NCBI RefSeq assembly: GCF_021568705.1
Contig: NZ_JAKGTH010000006.1
Location: 558,001 to 622,000 of the forward strand
From: Gillisia lutea
Lineage (GTDB): Bacteria > Bacteroidota > Bacteroidia > Flavobacteriales > Flavobacteriaceae
Reading direction: 5' to 3'
Length of the DNA stretch: 64,000 bases
Shown: piece by piece, positions 9,120 through 18,200 of the stretch
Layout of the letters: the number at the start of each line of letters is the position of its first letter
Numbering within the stretch: position 1 is the stretch's first letter
Position numbers and translations under genes: made by a program
The notes under the pieces: generated by a model
What the model saw: the letters and a program-made list of their open reading frames with translations, nothing else
The model's database searches: none
Told to the model about the DNA's origin: nothing

Positions 9120-9585
9120 TCCCGATGTGCACATTTATACCGATGGTGCCGCTAGAGGAAACCCAGGTCCTGGTGGTTATGGTATAGTGATGGAATGGGT
9201 TGGTAAACCTTATAGAAAAGAATTCTCTAAAGGCTTCAAGCACACCACCAATAATAGAATGGAGCTGTTGGCTGTTATAGATGCTTTAAAGAAACTTAAA
9301 AACCCGGGCACTTCGGTTCTCGTTTTCACCGATTCTAAATATGTAGTAGATTCAGTAGAAAAGAAATGGGTTTTAGGTTGGGAAAAAAAAGGATTTAAAG
9401 ACAGAAAAAATGCCGATCTATGGAAAGATTTTTTGGTGGAATATCGAAAACATCAGGTAAAATTCAAATGGATAAAAGGTCACAATAACCATGTCCAGAA
9501 CGAACGTTGCGATGTTCTTGCCGTAGCTGCATCTAAACAACCCAGACTTCTTATAGATAAAGGATTTGAAGAGTCATCTCTTTAG
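9112..9585 (+). CDS. rnhA: Ribonuclease HI
   Basis: It cleaves the RNA strand of RNA-DNA hybrids. The DEDD active site is complete: Asp11 (IYTDGAARGN), Glu51 (NNRMELLAV), Asp74 (VFTDSKYVV) and Asp134 (NERCDVLA). At 157 residues it is a single-domain bacterial enzyme without an N-terminal hybrid-binding module. The start is GTG at 9112, inside the end of purN, indicating coupled translation. Confidence 0.96.
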   Translation: MSNPDVHIYTDGAARGNPGPGGYGIVMEWVGKPYRKEFSKGFKHTTNNRMELLAVIDALKKLKNPGTSVLVFTDSKYVVDSVEKKWVLGWEKKGFKDRKNADLWKDFLVEYRKHQVKFKWIKGHNNHVQNERCDVLAVAASKQPRLLIDKGFEESSL

Positions 9586-9641
9586 AACTTCCCAAAAATT
9601 TTAAAAATTCCATTTTGCTTAATACCTTCTAAAACAAAGCG

Positions 9642-9649
9642 TATATTTG
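9642..9649 (+). promoter_or_regulatory. Candidate -7 element for the pfkB-like gene
   Basis: TATATTTG fits TAnnTTTG and lies 23 bp before the ATG. The nearest TTTG upstream (9614-9617) is 24 nt away, longer than the usual spacing, so the -33 assignment is uncertain. Confidence 0.4.
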
Positions 9650-9672
9650 CAGCAGAAATTTGAAATTAAGTT

Positions 9673-10611
9673 ATGAGTAAATTATTGATAGTAGGCACAG
9701 TAGCCTTCGATGCAATTGAAACCCCATTTGGTAAAACCGATAAAATATTAGGAGGTGCCGCCACCTATATTGGCCTGTCTGCTTCTCAGTTCGATGTTGA
9801 CAGTGCTATAGTTTCGGTTGTGGGAGAGGATTTCCCGGAAGAACATCTAAACTTATTAACCGGCAACAACATCAATATTGATGGACTGGAAATTGTAAAA
9901 GGAGGGAAAACTTTCTTTTGGAGTGGAAAATATCACAACGACCTTAACACAAGAGATACGCTGGACACTCAATTAAATGTTCTTGCAGATTTTAATCCTG
10001 TAGTTCCTGCAGCATATAAAGATGCCGAAATTGTAATGTTGGGAAATTTACACCCTCTTGTACAATTAAGCGTGTTGGAACAAATTACCAGCCCTAAGTT
10101 AGTAGTACTTGACACTATGAACTTTTGGATGGATAATGCTTGGGACGATCTTATGAAAGTAATTTCAAAAGTAGATGTTATCACTATTAATGATGAAGAA
10201 GCAAGACAGTTAACTGGAGAGCATTCTTTAGTGAGAGCTGCCAGAAAGATTGAAAAATTAGGCCCTAAATATGTAGTAATTAAAAAAGGGGAACATGGAG
10301 CACTACTGTTTCATAACGATCAAATTTTCTTTGCTCCTGCTTTACCTCTTGAAGAAGTATTCGATCCTACCGGAGCTGGAGATACATTTGCAGGAGGATT
10401 TACAGGATATATTGCTAAATCCAATGACATTTCTTTTGAGAATATGAAAAACGCTGTTATTTACGGTTCTACATTAGCTTCTTTTTGCGTAGAAAAGTTT
10501 GGCACAGAGCGCATGACTGGCTTAAACAAAAATGAAATCAATTCCAGATTGAAAGAGTTTAAAGACTTAACTCAGTTTGATATAGAATTAACACCAACTA
10601 CTGCCCTGTAA
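9673..10611 (+). CDS. PfkB family carbohydrate/nucleoside kinase
   Basis: The 312-residue ribokinase-type kinase opens with LLIVGTVAFDAIE and a GGAATYIGL substrate loop. Near the C-terminus is the signature DPTGAGDTFAGGF, where Asp231 begins the anion-hole motif and Asp237 is the catalytic base. The family phosphorylates sugars or nucleosides; the true substrate (ribose, adenosine, fructose) cannot be read from the sequence. It is followed by a good terminator, and then by a purF-like gene, an adjacency that suggests a link to PRPP or nucleotide metabolism (inference). Confidence 0.92.
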   Translation: MSKLLIVGTVAFDAIETPFGKTDKILGGAATYIGLSASQFDVDSAIVSVVGEDFPEEHLNLLTGNNINIDGLEIVKGGKTFFWSGKYHNDLNTRDTLDTQLNVLADFNPVVPAAYKDAEIVMLGNLHPLVQLSVLEQITSPKLVVLDTMNFWMDNAWDDLMKVISKVDVITINDEEARQLTGEHSLVRAARKIEKLGPKYVVIKKGEHGALLFHNDQIFFAPALPLEEVFDPTGAGDTFAGGFTGYIAKSNDISFENMKNAVIYGSTLASFCVEKFGTERMTGLNKNEINSRLKEFKDLTQFDIELTPTTAL

Positions 10612-10627
10612 TTACAGGGCTTTTTTT
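10603..10627 (+). terminator. Rho-independent terminator overlapping the pfkB-like stop codon
   Basis: The stem GCCCTGT/ACAGGGC with an AATT loop is followed by seven T. The TAA stop codon (10609-10611) lies inside the hairpin. Confidence 0.88.
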
Positions 10628-10671
10628 GTTCCTTATTTTTTAACCCTATTTGATACCCGAAAGGAATTGTT

Positions 10672-12570
10672 ATGAGTGACGCTTTAAAACACGAGTGCGG
10701 AATTGCACAAATTCGACTTTTAAAACCCTTAGAATATTATAAAGAAAAGTATGGTACCGCTTTTTATGGTGTAAATAAAATGTATCTCTTAATGGAGAAG
10801 CAGCACAATCGCGGGCAAGATGGCGCAGGCTTTGCCAGTATAAAACTTAATACCCAGCCGGGAGAACGTTATATTAGCAGGGTACGCTCCAATGCAGCAC
10901 AACCTATTCAGGATATCTTTGCGCAAATTAACGAACGCATTAATACCGAAATTCAAGAGAACCCCGAGTATGCCAATGATGTAGCTTTACAAAAAAAGAA
11001 CATCCCGTATTTGGGAGAGCTGTTTTTAGGTCACGTGCGATATGGAACTTTTGGAAAAAACAGCATAGAGAGCGTTCATCCTTTTTTACGTCAGAATAAC
11101 TGGATGCATCGTAACCTGATAGTTGCCGGAAACTTTAACATGACCAATGTTTTTCAACTTTTCGATAATTTAGTTGAATTAGGACAACACCCCAAAGAGC
11201 GAGCAGATACTGTTACGGTAATGGAAAAGATTGGCCACTTCTTAGATTCGGAAGTGAGAAAACTTTACAAGAAACTTAAAAATGAAGGCTATTCAAAAGT
11301 AGAAGCTTCACCAATAATAGCAGACAGATTAAATGTTGCTAAAATTCTTCGGAAATCAGCTAAAAACTGGGATGGGGGATATGCCATGGCTGGTTTGTTA
11401 GGTCATGGAGATTCTTTCGTTCTTAGAGATCCTGCTGGAATTCGTCCCGCTTATTACTATAAAGATGATGAAGTTGTAGTAGTTGCTTCGGAACGTCCTG
11501 TAATTCAAACGGTTTTTAATGTAGATTTCGATGATGTTAAAGAGTTGGAGCCGGGACACGCAATAATCACCAAGAAAAACGGAGATGTTTCCATCAAAGA
11601 GATCTTAGAGCCATTAGAGCGCAAAGCCTGTTCTTTTGAAAGAATCTATTTTTCACGAGGCAGCGACGCCGAGATCTACAAAGAAAGAAAAATGCTTGGG
11701 CGTTTATTGATGCCTGAAGTGCTAAAATCTATAGATCACGATACGTTGAACACCGTTTTCTCATACATACCAAATACGGCCGAAACTTCTTTCTACGGAA
11801 TGGTGGAAGCAGCACAGGACGAACTGAACCTTCAGAAAAACCAGGCCATTTTAAATGAGAAAGAAAATCTTACCGATGATCGTCTCCAAGAAATCCTCTC
11901 TCATAGATTAAGAACAGAAAAAATAGCTATTAAAGATGTTAAACTTCGCACCTTTATCACTGAAGACAGTAGCCGTGACGATCTAGTAGCACATGTTTAC
12001 GATATAACCTACGGGGTAGTGAAACCTGAAGATAACCTTGTTATTATTGATGATAGCATTGTGCGTGGGACCACTCTTAAGAAGAGTATCATTAAAATGA
12101 TGGATAGGCTAAATCCCAAACAATTAGTGGTAGTTTCTTCAGCACCTCAAATTAGATATCCAGACTGTTATGGTATAGATATGGCCAGACTAGAAGATTT
12201 AGTTGCTTTTAGAGCGACCTTAGAGCTTTTAAAAGAGACCGATCAATACCACATAATTGAAGATATCTATAAAAAATGTAAGGTTCAATTAGACCACGCA
12301 GATAAAGATGTTCAAAATTTCGTAAAAGAAATGTATGCGCCTTTTACCGATCAGCAGATTTCAGATAAAATAGCAGAGTTATTAAGTGAGAAAGACGTAA
12401 AAACCAAAGTGAAAATAATTTACCAAAGTGTTGAAAACCTTCATAAGGCCTGCCCTAAAAATTTAGGAGATTGGTACTTCACAGGAGATTATCCAACCTT
12501 TGGTGGAAACAGGGTGGTAAACAAAGCTTTTATCAACTTCTATGAAGGAAGTAAGGACAGAGCTTACTAA
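10672..12570 (+). CDS. PurF-like amidophosphoribosyltransferase, long Bacteroidetes form
   Basis: The N-terminal class II glutamine amidotransferase domain has Cys9 in HECGIA and the QHNRGQDGAG and LGHVRYGTFG motifs; removal of eight residues would expose Cys as the N-terminal nucleophile. A C-terminal phosphoribosyltransferase domain carries the PRPP motif VIIDDSIVRGTT at about 455-467. At 632 residues it is well over 100 longer than the E. coli PurF type, with extra segments between and after the domains. It may make phosphoribosylamine or be a paralogue with another role; the PfkB neighbour is suggestive only. I leave the symbol blank because a second, shorter PurF may exist elsewhere. Confidence 0.88.
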   Translation: MSDALKHECGIAQIRLLKPLEYYKEKYGTAFYGVNKMYLLMEKQHNRGQDGAGFASIKLNTQPGERYISRVRSNAAQPIQDIFAQINERINTEIQENPEYANDVALQKKNIPYLGELFLGHVRYGTFGKNSIESVHPFLRQNNWMHRNLIVAGNFNMTNVFQLFDNLVELGQHPKERADTVTVMEKIGHFLDSEVRKLYKKLKNEGYSKVEASPIIADRLNVAKILRKSAKNWDGGYAMAGLLGHGDSFVLRDPAGIRPAYYYKDDEVVVVASERPVIQTVFNVDFDDVKELEPGHAIITKKNGDVSIKEILEPLERKACSFERIYFSRGSDAEIYKERKMLGRLLMPEVLKSIDHDTLNTVFSYIPNTAETSFYGMVEAAQDELNLQKNQAILNEKENLTDDRLQEILSHRLRTEKIAIKDVKLRTFITEDSSRDDLVAHVYDITYGVVKPEDNLVIIDDSIVRGTTLKKSIIKMMDRLNPKQLVVVSSAPQIRYPDCYGIDMARLEDLVAFRATLELLKETDQYHIIEDIYKKCKVQLDHADKDVQNFVKEMYAPFTDQQISDKIAELLSEKDVKTKVKIIYQSVENLHKACPKNLGDWYFTGDYPTFGGNRVVNKAFINFYEGSKDRAY

Positions 12571-12722
12571 TTTCTCTTACATATCATTTTCAAAACCCTG
12601 CAAGAATTGTATTTTAACTAATTTCCATGTAGTTTGTCTAAAAGTGTTTGGAGCAGCTCTTTTAATTTCTATATTAGCAGAGCCATAGCATAAGTAGGTT
12701 AAGTTCATGGTAGATTTGGGGC

Positions 12723-12757
12723 AAAAAAAGGTGGATTCTTAATCCGCCTTTTTTTAT
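12723..12757 (+). terminator. Terminator downstream of the purF-like gene
   Basis: An A-rich left arm and GGTGGATT pair with AATCCGCC (one G-T wobble), followed by a run of T. Both arms extend into A/T runs, so it can work in either direction. Confidence 0.85.
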
Positions 12758-12772
12758 ATCTAATTAAAAAAT

Positions 12773-12810
12773 AAAAAAGCTTGCCAGAACAATATCTGGC
12801 AAGCTTTTTT
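12773..12810. terminator. Strong bidirectional terminator at the end of sod
   Basis: A perfect 16-bp stem (arms 12773-12788 and 12795-12810) encloses a 6-nt loop, with A and T runs on the outer arms. It lies 25 bp after the sod stop on the minus strand and most likely terminates sod. Confidence 0.9.
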
Positions 12811-12834
12811 ATTTAATTGCTATATTGAAATAGC

Positions 12835-13443
12835 CTATTTCTCTTTAGAAAATCTAGCAGAAACCTCTTCCCAGTCAATCACATTAAAAAATGCATTGAT
12901 ATAGTCTGGTCTTCTATTTTGATAGTGTAGGTAGTATGCATGTTCCCAAACATCTATTCCTAAGATTGGAGTTCCACCACAACCAACACCTGGCATCAAA
13001 GGATTGTCCTGATTTGGGGTAGAACAAATTTCTACTTTTCCTCCTTCATGTACACAAAGCCATGCCCATCCCGATCCAAATTGTCCGGCAGCTGCTTTTG
13101 AAAACTCATCTTTAAATGCATCAAAAGATCCAAAGGCAGTATCGATGGCTTTAGCAAGATCTCCTTCTGGTTTTCCTCCACCATTTGGAGACATTATTTC
13201 CCAATATAACTTGTGGTTATAATATCCACCACCGTTATTTCTAACAGCAGTATTCGATTTATCTAAATTTTGAAGAATGTTCTCTATAGTCTTACCTTCA
13301 TTCTCGGTTCCTTTTATAGCATCATTAAGTTTGCTTGTGTAACCTGCATGATGTTTACCATGGTGAATTTCCATAGTTTTTGCATCTATATAAGGTTCTA
13401 GTGCATCAAAGGCGTATTTTAATTGTGGTAATTCAAAAGCCAT
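12835..13443 (-). CDS. sodA: Superoxide dismutase, Mn-type (Fe/Mn family)
   Basis: It dismutates superoxide to peroxide and oxygen. Metal ligands are His27 (MEIHHGKHH), His77 (NHKLYW), Asp164 and His168 ([11 protein letters not shown]). A Gly occupies the position where Fe-SODs carry their active-site Gln, and Gln145 ([10 protein letters not shown]) sits where Mn-SODs have theirs; this points to the manganese form, though cambialistic use is possible. At 202 residues with no signal peptide it is cytoplasmic. A -7 box 38-45 bp upstream and a strong terminator make it a likely single-gene unit. Confidence 0.95.
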   Translation of the reverse strand: MAFELPQLKYAFDALEPYIDAKTMEIHHGKHHAGYTSKLNDAIKGTENEGKTIENILQNLDKSNTAVRNNGGGYYNHKLYWEIMSPNGGGKPEGDLAKAIDTAFGSFDAFKDEFSKAAAGQFGSGWAWLCVHEGGKVEICSTPNQDNPLMPGVGCGGTPILGIDVWEHAYYLHYQNRRPDYINAFFNVIDWEEVSARFSKEK

Positions 13444-13480
13444 AATTATATATTTTTTTAAATTATTTAATCATTTGTCC

Positions 13481-13511
13481 CAAATTTAGCTATAAAGACC
13501 TTTATTAAAAA
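13481..13511 (-). promoter_or_regulatory. Candidate sod promoter
   Basis: On the minus strand TAAATTTG (13481-13488) fits the Bacteroidetes -7 box. The -33 position about 19 nt upstream is only TTTT-like. The leader would be about 33 nt. Confidence 0.45.
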
Positions 13512-13614
13512 TATTTTTGTGTTATAAAATACTTAAAGATTGTAGTCTCTCACAGGATATTTTAATCTTTGTAAGTCTAGGCTTATTCTTTAAGCTCCAT
13601 TTATTCATTTCATT

Positions 13615-16600
13615 TTGAGAAACCAAAATACATTTACTGTTTACAATGCTTCAGCCGGCTCGGGAAAAACCTTCACCCTGGTAAAGGAATATTTACTATT
13701 ACTTTTAAAGAGCACGAAGAAAGATGCCTATCGTAATATTCTAGCAATAACTTTCACCAATAAAGCTGTTGCTGAAATGAAATCGAGGGTAATAGCTGCG
13801 CTTAATGCACTGGCAACTACTCCTTGCCCCCAAAATTCTTTTGCCCTGATGGATACGCTTAAAGCTGAAACAGGTTTTTCAGAAATGGAGATTCAGCAAA
13901 AGTCAAAGGATATTCTTAAAAGCATCTTACATAACTATGCTGCTTTTGATATTTCGACTATCGACAGATTTACCCATAAAATCATTAGAACTTTTGCCAA
14001 AGACCTTGGCATACCCGTTAATTTTGAAGTAGAGCTGAACACCGAGTTTGTTCTGCAGGAAGCGGTAGACAGAGTTATTAACAGGGCGGGAGAAGACAAG
14101 AAGCTCACCAAAGTACTTTTAGCATACACCCTTTCAAAAATAGATGATGACAAAAGTTGGGATATTACTGCAGATCTATTTTCATTTTCAAGGTTACTCA
14201 TACAAGAAAATCACCAACAGTACATTAAATTACTGTCAGGAAAAACTTTAAATAATTTTGAAGAATTTTCACAATCTGTAAAGACCGAAATCAGAGCTAC
14301 CGAGGCTATACTAGACGAAATTTCGACACAGTTTTTCTCTCTTTGCAAAACTGAAGGACTAGAAAAAGCACATTTTTCAAGAGGCTTTGTCTATTCATAT
14401 TTTAAAAAGTTAAGTGATAAAAATTACAAAGTAAGCTGGGGTGCACAGTGGCAGGAAAATATCGATACCGCGGCATTATACTCCAAAACAGTTCCCGCCT
14501 CAAAACAGGATAGTCTGGACCAAAATCAGGATTATATTTCTAGCCTTTTTAAGACATCCCGCTCTGCTATATTCAAAAGAGAATTTTTAAAAGAAGTCGC
14601 CAATAATATTACCCCATTATCTTTATTAAGTGAGATATCGGCAGAAATTCAGCATATAAAAACCGAACGAGCTTTGGTGCTCATATCAGATTTCAATCCC
14701 ACAATTGCGAAAGAAATTAATAATCAGCCAGCACCATTTATTTATGAACGTTTAGGCGAACGTTATAAAAATTATTTTATAGATGAATTCCAAGACACTT
14801 CAGAAATGCAATGGCAAAACATGATCCCGCTAGTAGATCACGCCTTGTCTACCGAGCAAGTTAATAATGAAACTTCGAGCCTTACTCTTGTTGGGGATGC
14901 CAAACAATCAATTTACAGATTTCGCGGGGGTAAAGCCGAACAGTTTATAGACTTATACGGCTCAGGAAACCCATTCAATGTTGAGAAAAACATCGTCAAT
15001 CTCCCAAGTAATCATAGAAGCGCCAGAAACATTGTAGAATTCAATAATTCATTCTTTAAATATGTTGCCGGGAAATTTGACAATCCTACTTACAAAACTC
15101 TTTTCGAAAATAGCTCTCAAGAAGTCATTAAAGATTTCGATGGCTATGTGAACATCTCTTTTCTAGAAACTCAAAACAAGGAGGAGGAAATGCAGGTTCA
15201 TCCTGAAAAAGTCTTGGAAATAATACATAGCAAGGGATTAAAAAGAGGTGATATATGTGTGCTTACAAGGACTAAGAAGGAAAGTTTTGCAGTGGCAAAT
15301 TATTTAAGTGAACAGGGAGTTGCAATAGTTTCATCTGAATCTTTATTGATCTCAAATTCTCCGGAAGTCAATTTCGTAAATGCCATTTTTCAGTTTTCAT
15401 TAAGTCCGGAAGATAAAAACATCAGATGGGAGCTATTGAATTATTTAATTGAAAGATTGGAAATAGCTGATCCTCACAAAATCCTATTATCCAACTTACA
15501 CCTTCCATATAATGAGTTTTTTGACTGGTTAAATGAGATTGAAATAAATTTTGACCTTGAAAAACTTCAGGTACTATCATTATATGAAGCGGCTGAATAT
15601 ATAATAAACTCCTTTTATCTTATTGAAACCTCCAATGCCTATTTACAATTCTATCTAGACTTCATTTTTGAACACACCAATAACAATTATGGGGGGATTC
15701 CTGAGTTCCTAGAGATCTGGGATCAAAAGAAGTCAAAACTCAGTATTCTAGCTCCAAAAACACAAGATGCTGTTCAAATAATGACCATCCATAAATCGAA
15801 AGGTTTAGAATTCCCGGTCGTGATCTATCCATTTGCCAATTCAAAAATTAAAGATGTTAGCAGGGAGAAAGTGTGGGTGCCTATGCCTGATGGTTTGGGT
15901 AATATTCCCGTAGGATATTTAAAAGCTTCCCAAAATATGCTTAATTGGGGCGAGGCAGCTTCCAATATCTATCTCGACCTGCTCGCACAAAATGAGTTTG
16001 ATAGCATGAATGTTTTGTATGTAGCATTTACACGAGCATCACAACAGTTATACATTCTTTCAAATCTGGATACGGATTCAAAAGGAAATTTTTATGAAGA
16101 TAAAGTCTCTGGACTTCTGACAGGTTATTTGAAATGGAAAAATCTTTGGGAGGAGTCTAAAACCTTTTATGAGATAGGAGAAAACCTTCATCTGGGGTTG
16201 CAAGCTGAAACAAGCAACTCAATAAAACCGAGTAAGAACATTTCATCTTTCACCCAAAATTCAGCAGTAAAAATTGTCACTAAAGCTGGGAGTCTTTGGG
16301 GATCGGAACAGGAAAAGGCCATTGAGAACGGAATCCTTGTTCACGATTTATTGGCAGAGATTGATACTCCTGAAGATATGCCAAAAGCCCTTGAAAAATA
16401 TTCAAAGCTGAAGAAACTATCCGATTCCAAGACTAAGGAGTTAAAAGAATTGATTCTCCAAGTGCTCACGCATCCAGAGCTGAATGATTACTTTACTACC
16501 AACTATTCAATTTATCGTGAGAAAGATATCATTAGTCCAACCGGAGAGATTTTAAGACCCGACAGACTAAATTTTCAACAGAAGAAAGTAGTAATACTTG

Positions 16601-16740
16601 ATTACAAAACCGGAAGCTCCAGCAACTCCCATATAACGCAAATGAATGGCTATGCCCAGATACTTTCTGAAATGGGTTTCGAAATATCTAAAAAAATCCT
16701 CATTTATATTAATAACAAGGTGAACATCCAATTTGTTTAA
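13615..16740 (+). CDS. AddA/RecB-like UvrD-family helicase with C-terminal PD-(D/E)XK nuclease
   Basis: The 1041-residue protein has Walker A ASAGSGKTFTL at about 11-21, Walker B FIDEFQDTSEMQW at about 387-399, then GDAKQSIYRFRGG and IMTIHKSKGLEFPVV (later helicase motifs). The C-terminus has the RecB-type nuclease core: an HDLLAEI helix, RPDRLNF and VVILDYKTG. It fits the AddA subunit of the double-strand-break resection complex; the AddB-like partner lies 3 kb downstream, beyond kbl and ompA. The start is TTG at 13615, as there is no ATG before the Walker A strand. It ends 30 bp before kbl. Confidence 0.9.
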   Translation: MRNQNTFTVYNASAGSGKTFTLVKEYLLLLLKSTKKDAYRNILAITFTNKAVAEMKSRVIAALNALATTPCPQNSFALMDTLKAETGFSEMEIQQKSKDILKSILHNYAAFDISTIDRFTHKIIRTFAKDLGIPVNFEVELNTEFVLQEAVDRVINRAGEDKKLTKVLLAYTLSKIDDDKSWDITADLFSFSRLLIQENHQQYIKLLSGKTLNNFEEFSQSVKTEIRATEAILDEISTQFFSLCKTEGLEKAHFSRGFVYSYFKKLSDKNYKVSWGAQWQENIDTAALYSKTVPASKQDSLDQNQDYISSLFKTSRSAIFKREFLKEVANNITPLSLLSEISAEIQHIKTERALVLISDFNPTIAKEINNQPAPFIYERLGERYKNYFIDEFQDTSEMQWQNMIPLVDHALSTEQVNNETSSLTLVGDAKQSIYRFRGGKAEQFIDLYGSGNPFNVEKNIVNLPSNHRSARNIVEFNNSFFKYVAGKFDNPTYKTLFENSSQEVIKDFDGYVNISFLETQNKEEEMQVHPEKVLEIIHSKGLKRGDICVLTRTKKESFAVANYLSEQGVAIVSSESLLISNSPEVNFVNAIFQFSLSPEDKNIRWELLNYLIERLEIADPHKILLSNLHLPYNEFFDWLNEIEINFDLEKLQVLSLYEAAEYIINSFYLIETSNAYLQFYLDFIFEHTNNNYGGIPEFLEIWDQKKSKLSILAPKTQDAVQIMTIHKSKGLEFPVVIYPFANSKIKDVSREKVWVPMPDGLGNIPVGYLKASQNMLNWGEAASNIYLDLLAQNEFDSMNVLYVAFTRASQQLYILSNLDTDSKGNFYEDKVSGLLTGYLKWKNLWEESKTFYEIGENLHLGLQAETSNSIKPSKNISSFTQNSAVKIVTKAGSLWGSEQEKAIENGILVHDLLAEIDTPEDMPKALEKYSKLKKLSDSKTKELKELILQVLTHPELNDYFTTNYSIYREKDIISPTGEILRPDRLNFQQKKVVILDYKTGSSSNSHITQMNGYAQILSEMGFEISKKILIYINNKVNIQFV

Positions 16741-16770
16741 AAGATGTTTAATTTTGTAAAAAACTGAAAC

Positions 16771-17964
16771 ATGTACGGAAAAATAAAAGCACATTTAGAA
16801 AAAGAAATTGAAGAAATTAAAGAAAACGGTCTTTATAAAAAAGAGCGTATTATAACGTCCCCACAGGGCGCAGCAATAAAAATTTCTACAGGCGAAGAGG
16901 TTTTTAACTTCTGTGCAAATAATTACTTAGGCCTGTCTTCTCATCCGGAAGTAATACAAGCCGCCAAAGATGCCATGGACACTCATGGGTTTGGAATGTC
17001 TAGTGTAAGGTTTATCTGCGGAACTCAAGACATTCATAAAGAATTAGAAGCGAAGGTTGCCGATTTCTATGGCACTGAAGATACTATTTTATATGCTGCC
17101 TGTTTTGACGCCAACGGGGGGATTTTCGAGCCACTATTAAGTGATAAAGATGCTATTATCTCCGATTCTTTAAATCATGCATCTATTATTGATGGAGTAA
17201 GATTATGTAAAGCTGCTAGATATAGATATGAAAATGGAAACATGGACGATCTGGAAAAGCAACTTATAGCTGCCAATGAAAATGGAAATAGATTCAAATT
17301 AATTGTTACAGATGGTGTTTTCTCTATGGATGGGCTTGTTGCTCCTTTAGATAAAATTTGCGATCTGGCCGATAAGTATGACGCCCTTGTTATGGTTGAT
17401 GAATGCCATGCTACCGGATTTATAGGAAAAACAGGGATTGGAACCCTTGAGGAAAAAGGAGTACTTGGTCGAGTAGACATTATAACCGGAACTTTTGGTA
17501 AAGCGCTTGGTGGAGCCATGGGAGGGTACACCACAGGTAAAAAAGAAATCATAGATCTTTTAAGACAACGTTCAAGACCTTATTTATTCTCAAATTCATT
17601 AGCCCCAGCAATTGTAGGTGCATCTATTAAGGTTTTTGAAATGCTTAAAGACGATACATCTTTGAGAGATAAACTGGAAGAAAACACTAAATATTTCAAA
17701 AAAGAAATTAAAGCCGCTGGCTTTGATATTATTGATGGTGATTCTGCTATTGTGCCAGTAATGTTATATGACGCTAAACTATCTCAGCAAATGGCAGATA
17801 AATTACTTGAAGAAGGTATTTACGTGATTGGCTTCTTCTACCCTGTTGTACCAAAAGAAAAAGCCCGAATTAGAGTTCAACTTTCTGCTGCACATAGCAA
17901 AGCGCATTTAGATAAAGCTGTAGCCGCTTTTACAAAGGTAGGAAAAGAATTGGGGGTTATTTAA
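16771..17964 (+). CDS. kbl: Glycine C-acetyltransferase (2-amino-3-ketobutyrate CoA ligase)
   Basis: This PLP enzyme cleaves 2-amino-3-oxobutyrate with CoA to glycine and acetyl-CoA in threonine breakdown. The PLP lysine is Lys244 in [25 protein letters not shown] and [10 protein letters not shown] are typical of the alpha-oxoamine synthase family. The length of 397 is standard. A TAATTTTG box (16749-16756) lies 14 bp before the ATG, so it may have its own promoter at the end of the helicase gene. Threonine dehydrogenase is not adjacent. Confidence 0.93.
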   Translation: MYGKIKAHLEKEIEEIKENGLYKKERIITSPQGAAIKISTGEEVFNFCANNYLGLSSHPEVIQAAKDAMDTHGFGMSSVRFICGTQDIHKELEAKVADFYGTEDTILYAACFDANGGIFEPLLSDKDAIISDSLNHASIIDGVRLCKAARYRYENGNMDDLEKQLIAANENGNRFKLIVTDGVFSMDGLVAPLDKICDLADKYDALVMVDECHATGFIGKTGIGTLEEKGVLGRVDIITGTFGKALGGAMGGYTTGKKEIIDLLRQRSRPYLFSNSLAPAIVGASIKVFEMLKDDTSLRDKLEENTKYFKKEIKAAGFDIIDGDSAIVPVMLYDAKLSQQMADKLLEEGIYVIGFFYPVVPKEKARIRVQLSAAHSKAHLDKAVAAFTKVGKELGVI

Positions 17965-18136
17965 AAATCCGAACTTGTTAAAATATTCAAAAATTAATAA
18001 ATAATTAGAATAGTTTTAATGAATTTGTAATTTCGAACCTTGTTCTAGTAGTCGCTAATTTTTAGGTCATTACCCTTTAACGCCACATATAATAAGGGTT
18101 TCAAGCTCTAATTAAGAAAACTTTATTATTTTAAAC

Positions 18137-18167
18137 TTTGTTAATATCGAATTAGCACATACTTTTG
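18137..18167 (+). promoter_or_regulatory. Bacteroidetes-type promoter of ompA
   Basis: TTTG at 18137-18140, a 19-nt spacer, then TACTTTTG at 18160-18167 is an exact match to the -33 TTTG / -7 TAnnTTTG consensus. The predicted leader is about 30 nt. This is the clearest promoter in the window and fits an abundant outer-membrane protein. Confidence 0.85.
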
Positions 18168-18200
18168 TTTCAATTAACACTTATAACTAAATAAACGAAT

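Larger units (their letters stand above)
12571..12834. other. Intergenic region between purF-like and sod
   Basis: These 264 bp hold two strong hairpins (12723-12757 and 12773-12810) and about 150 bp of AT-rich sequence before them without a convincing ORF. The first hairpin probably terminates the purF-like transcript after a long 3' UTR. A small RNA ending there is possible, but no good promoter was found for it. Confidence 0.5.
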
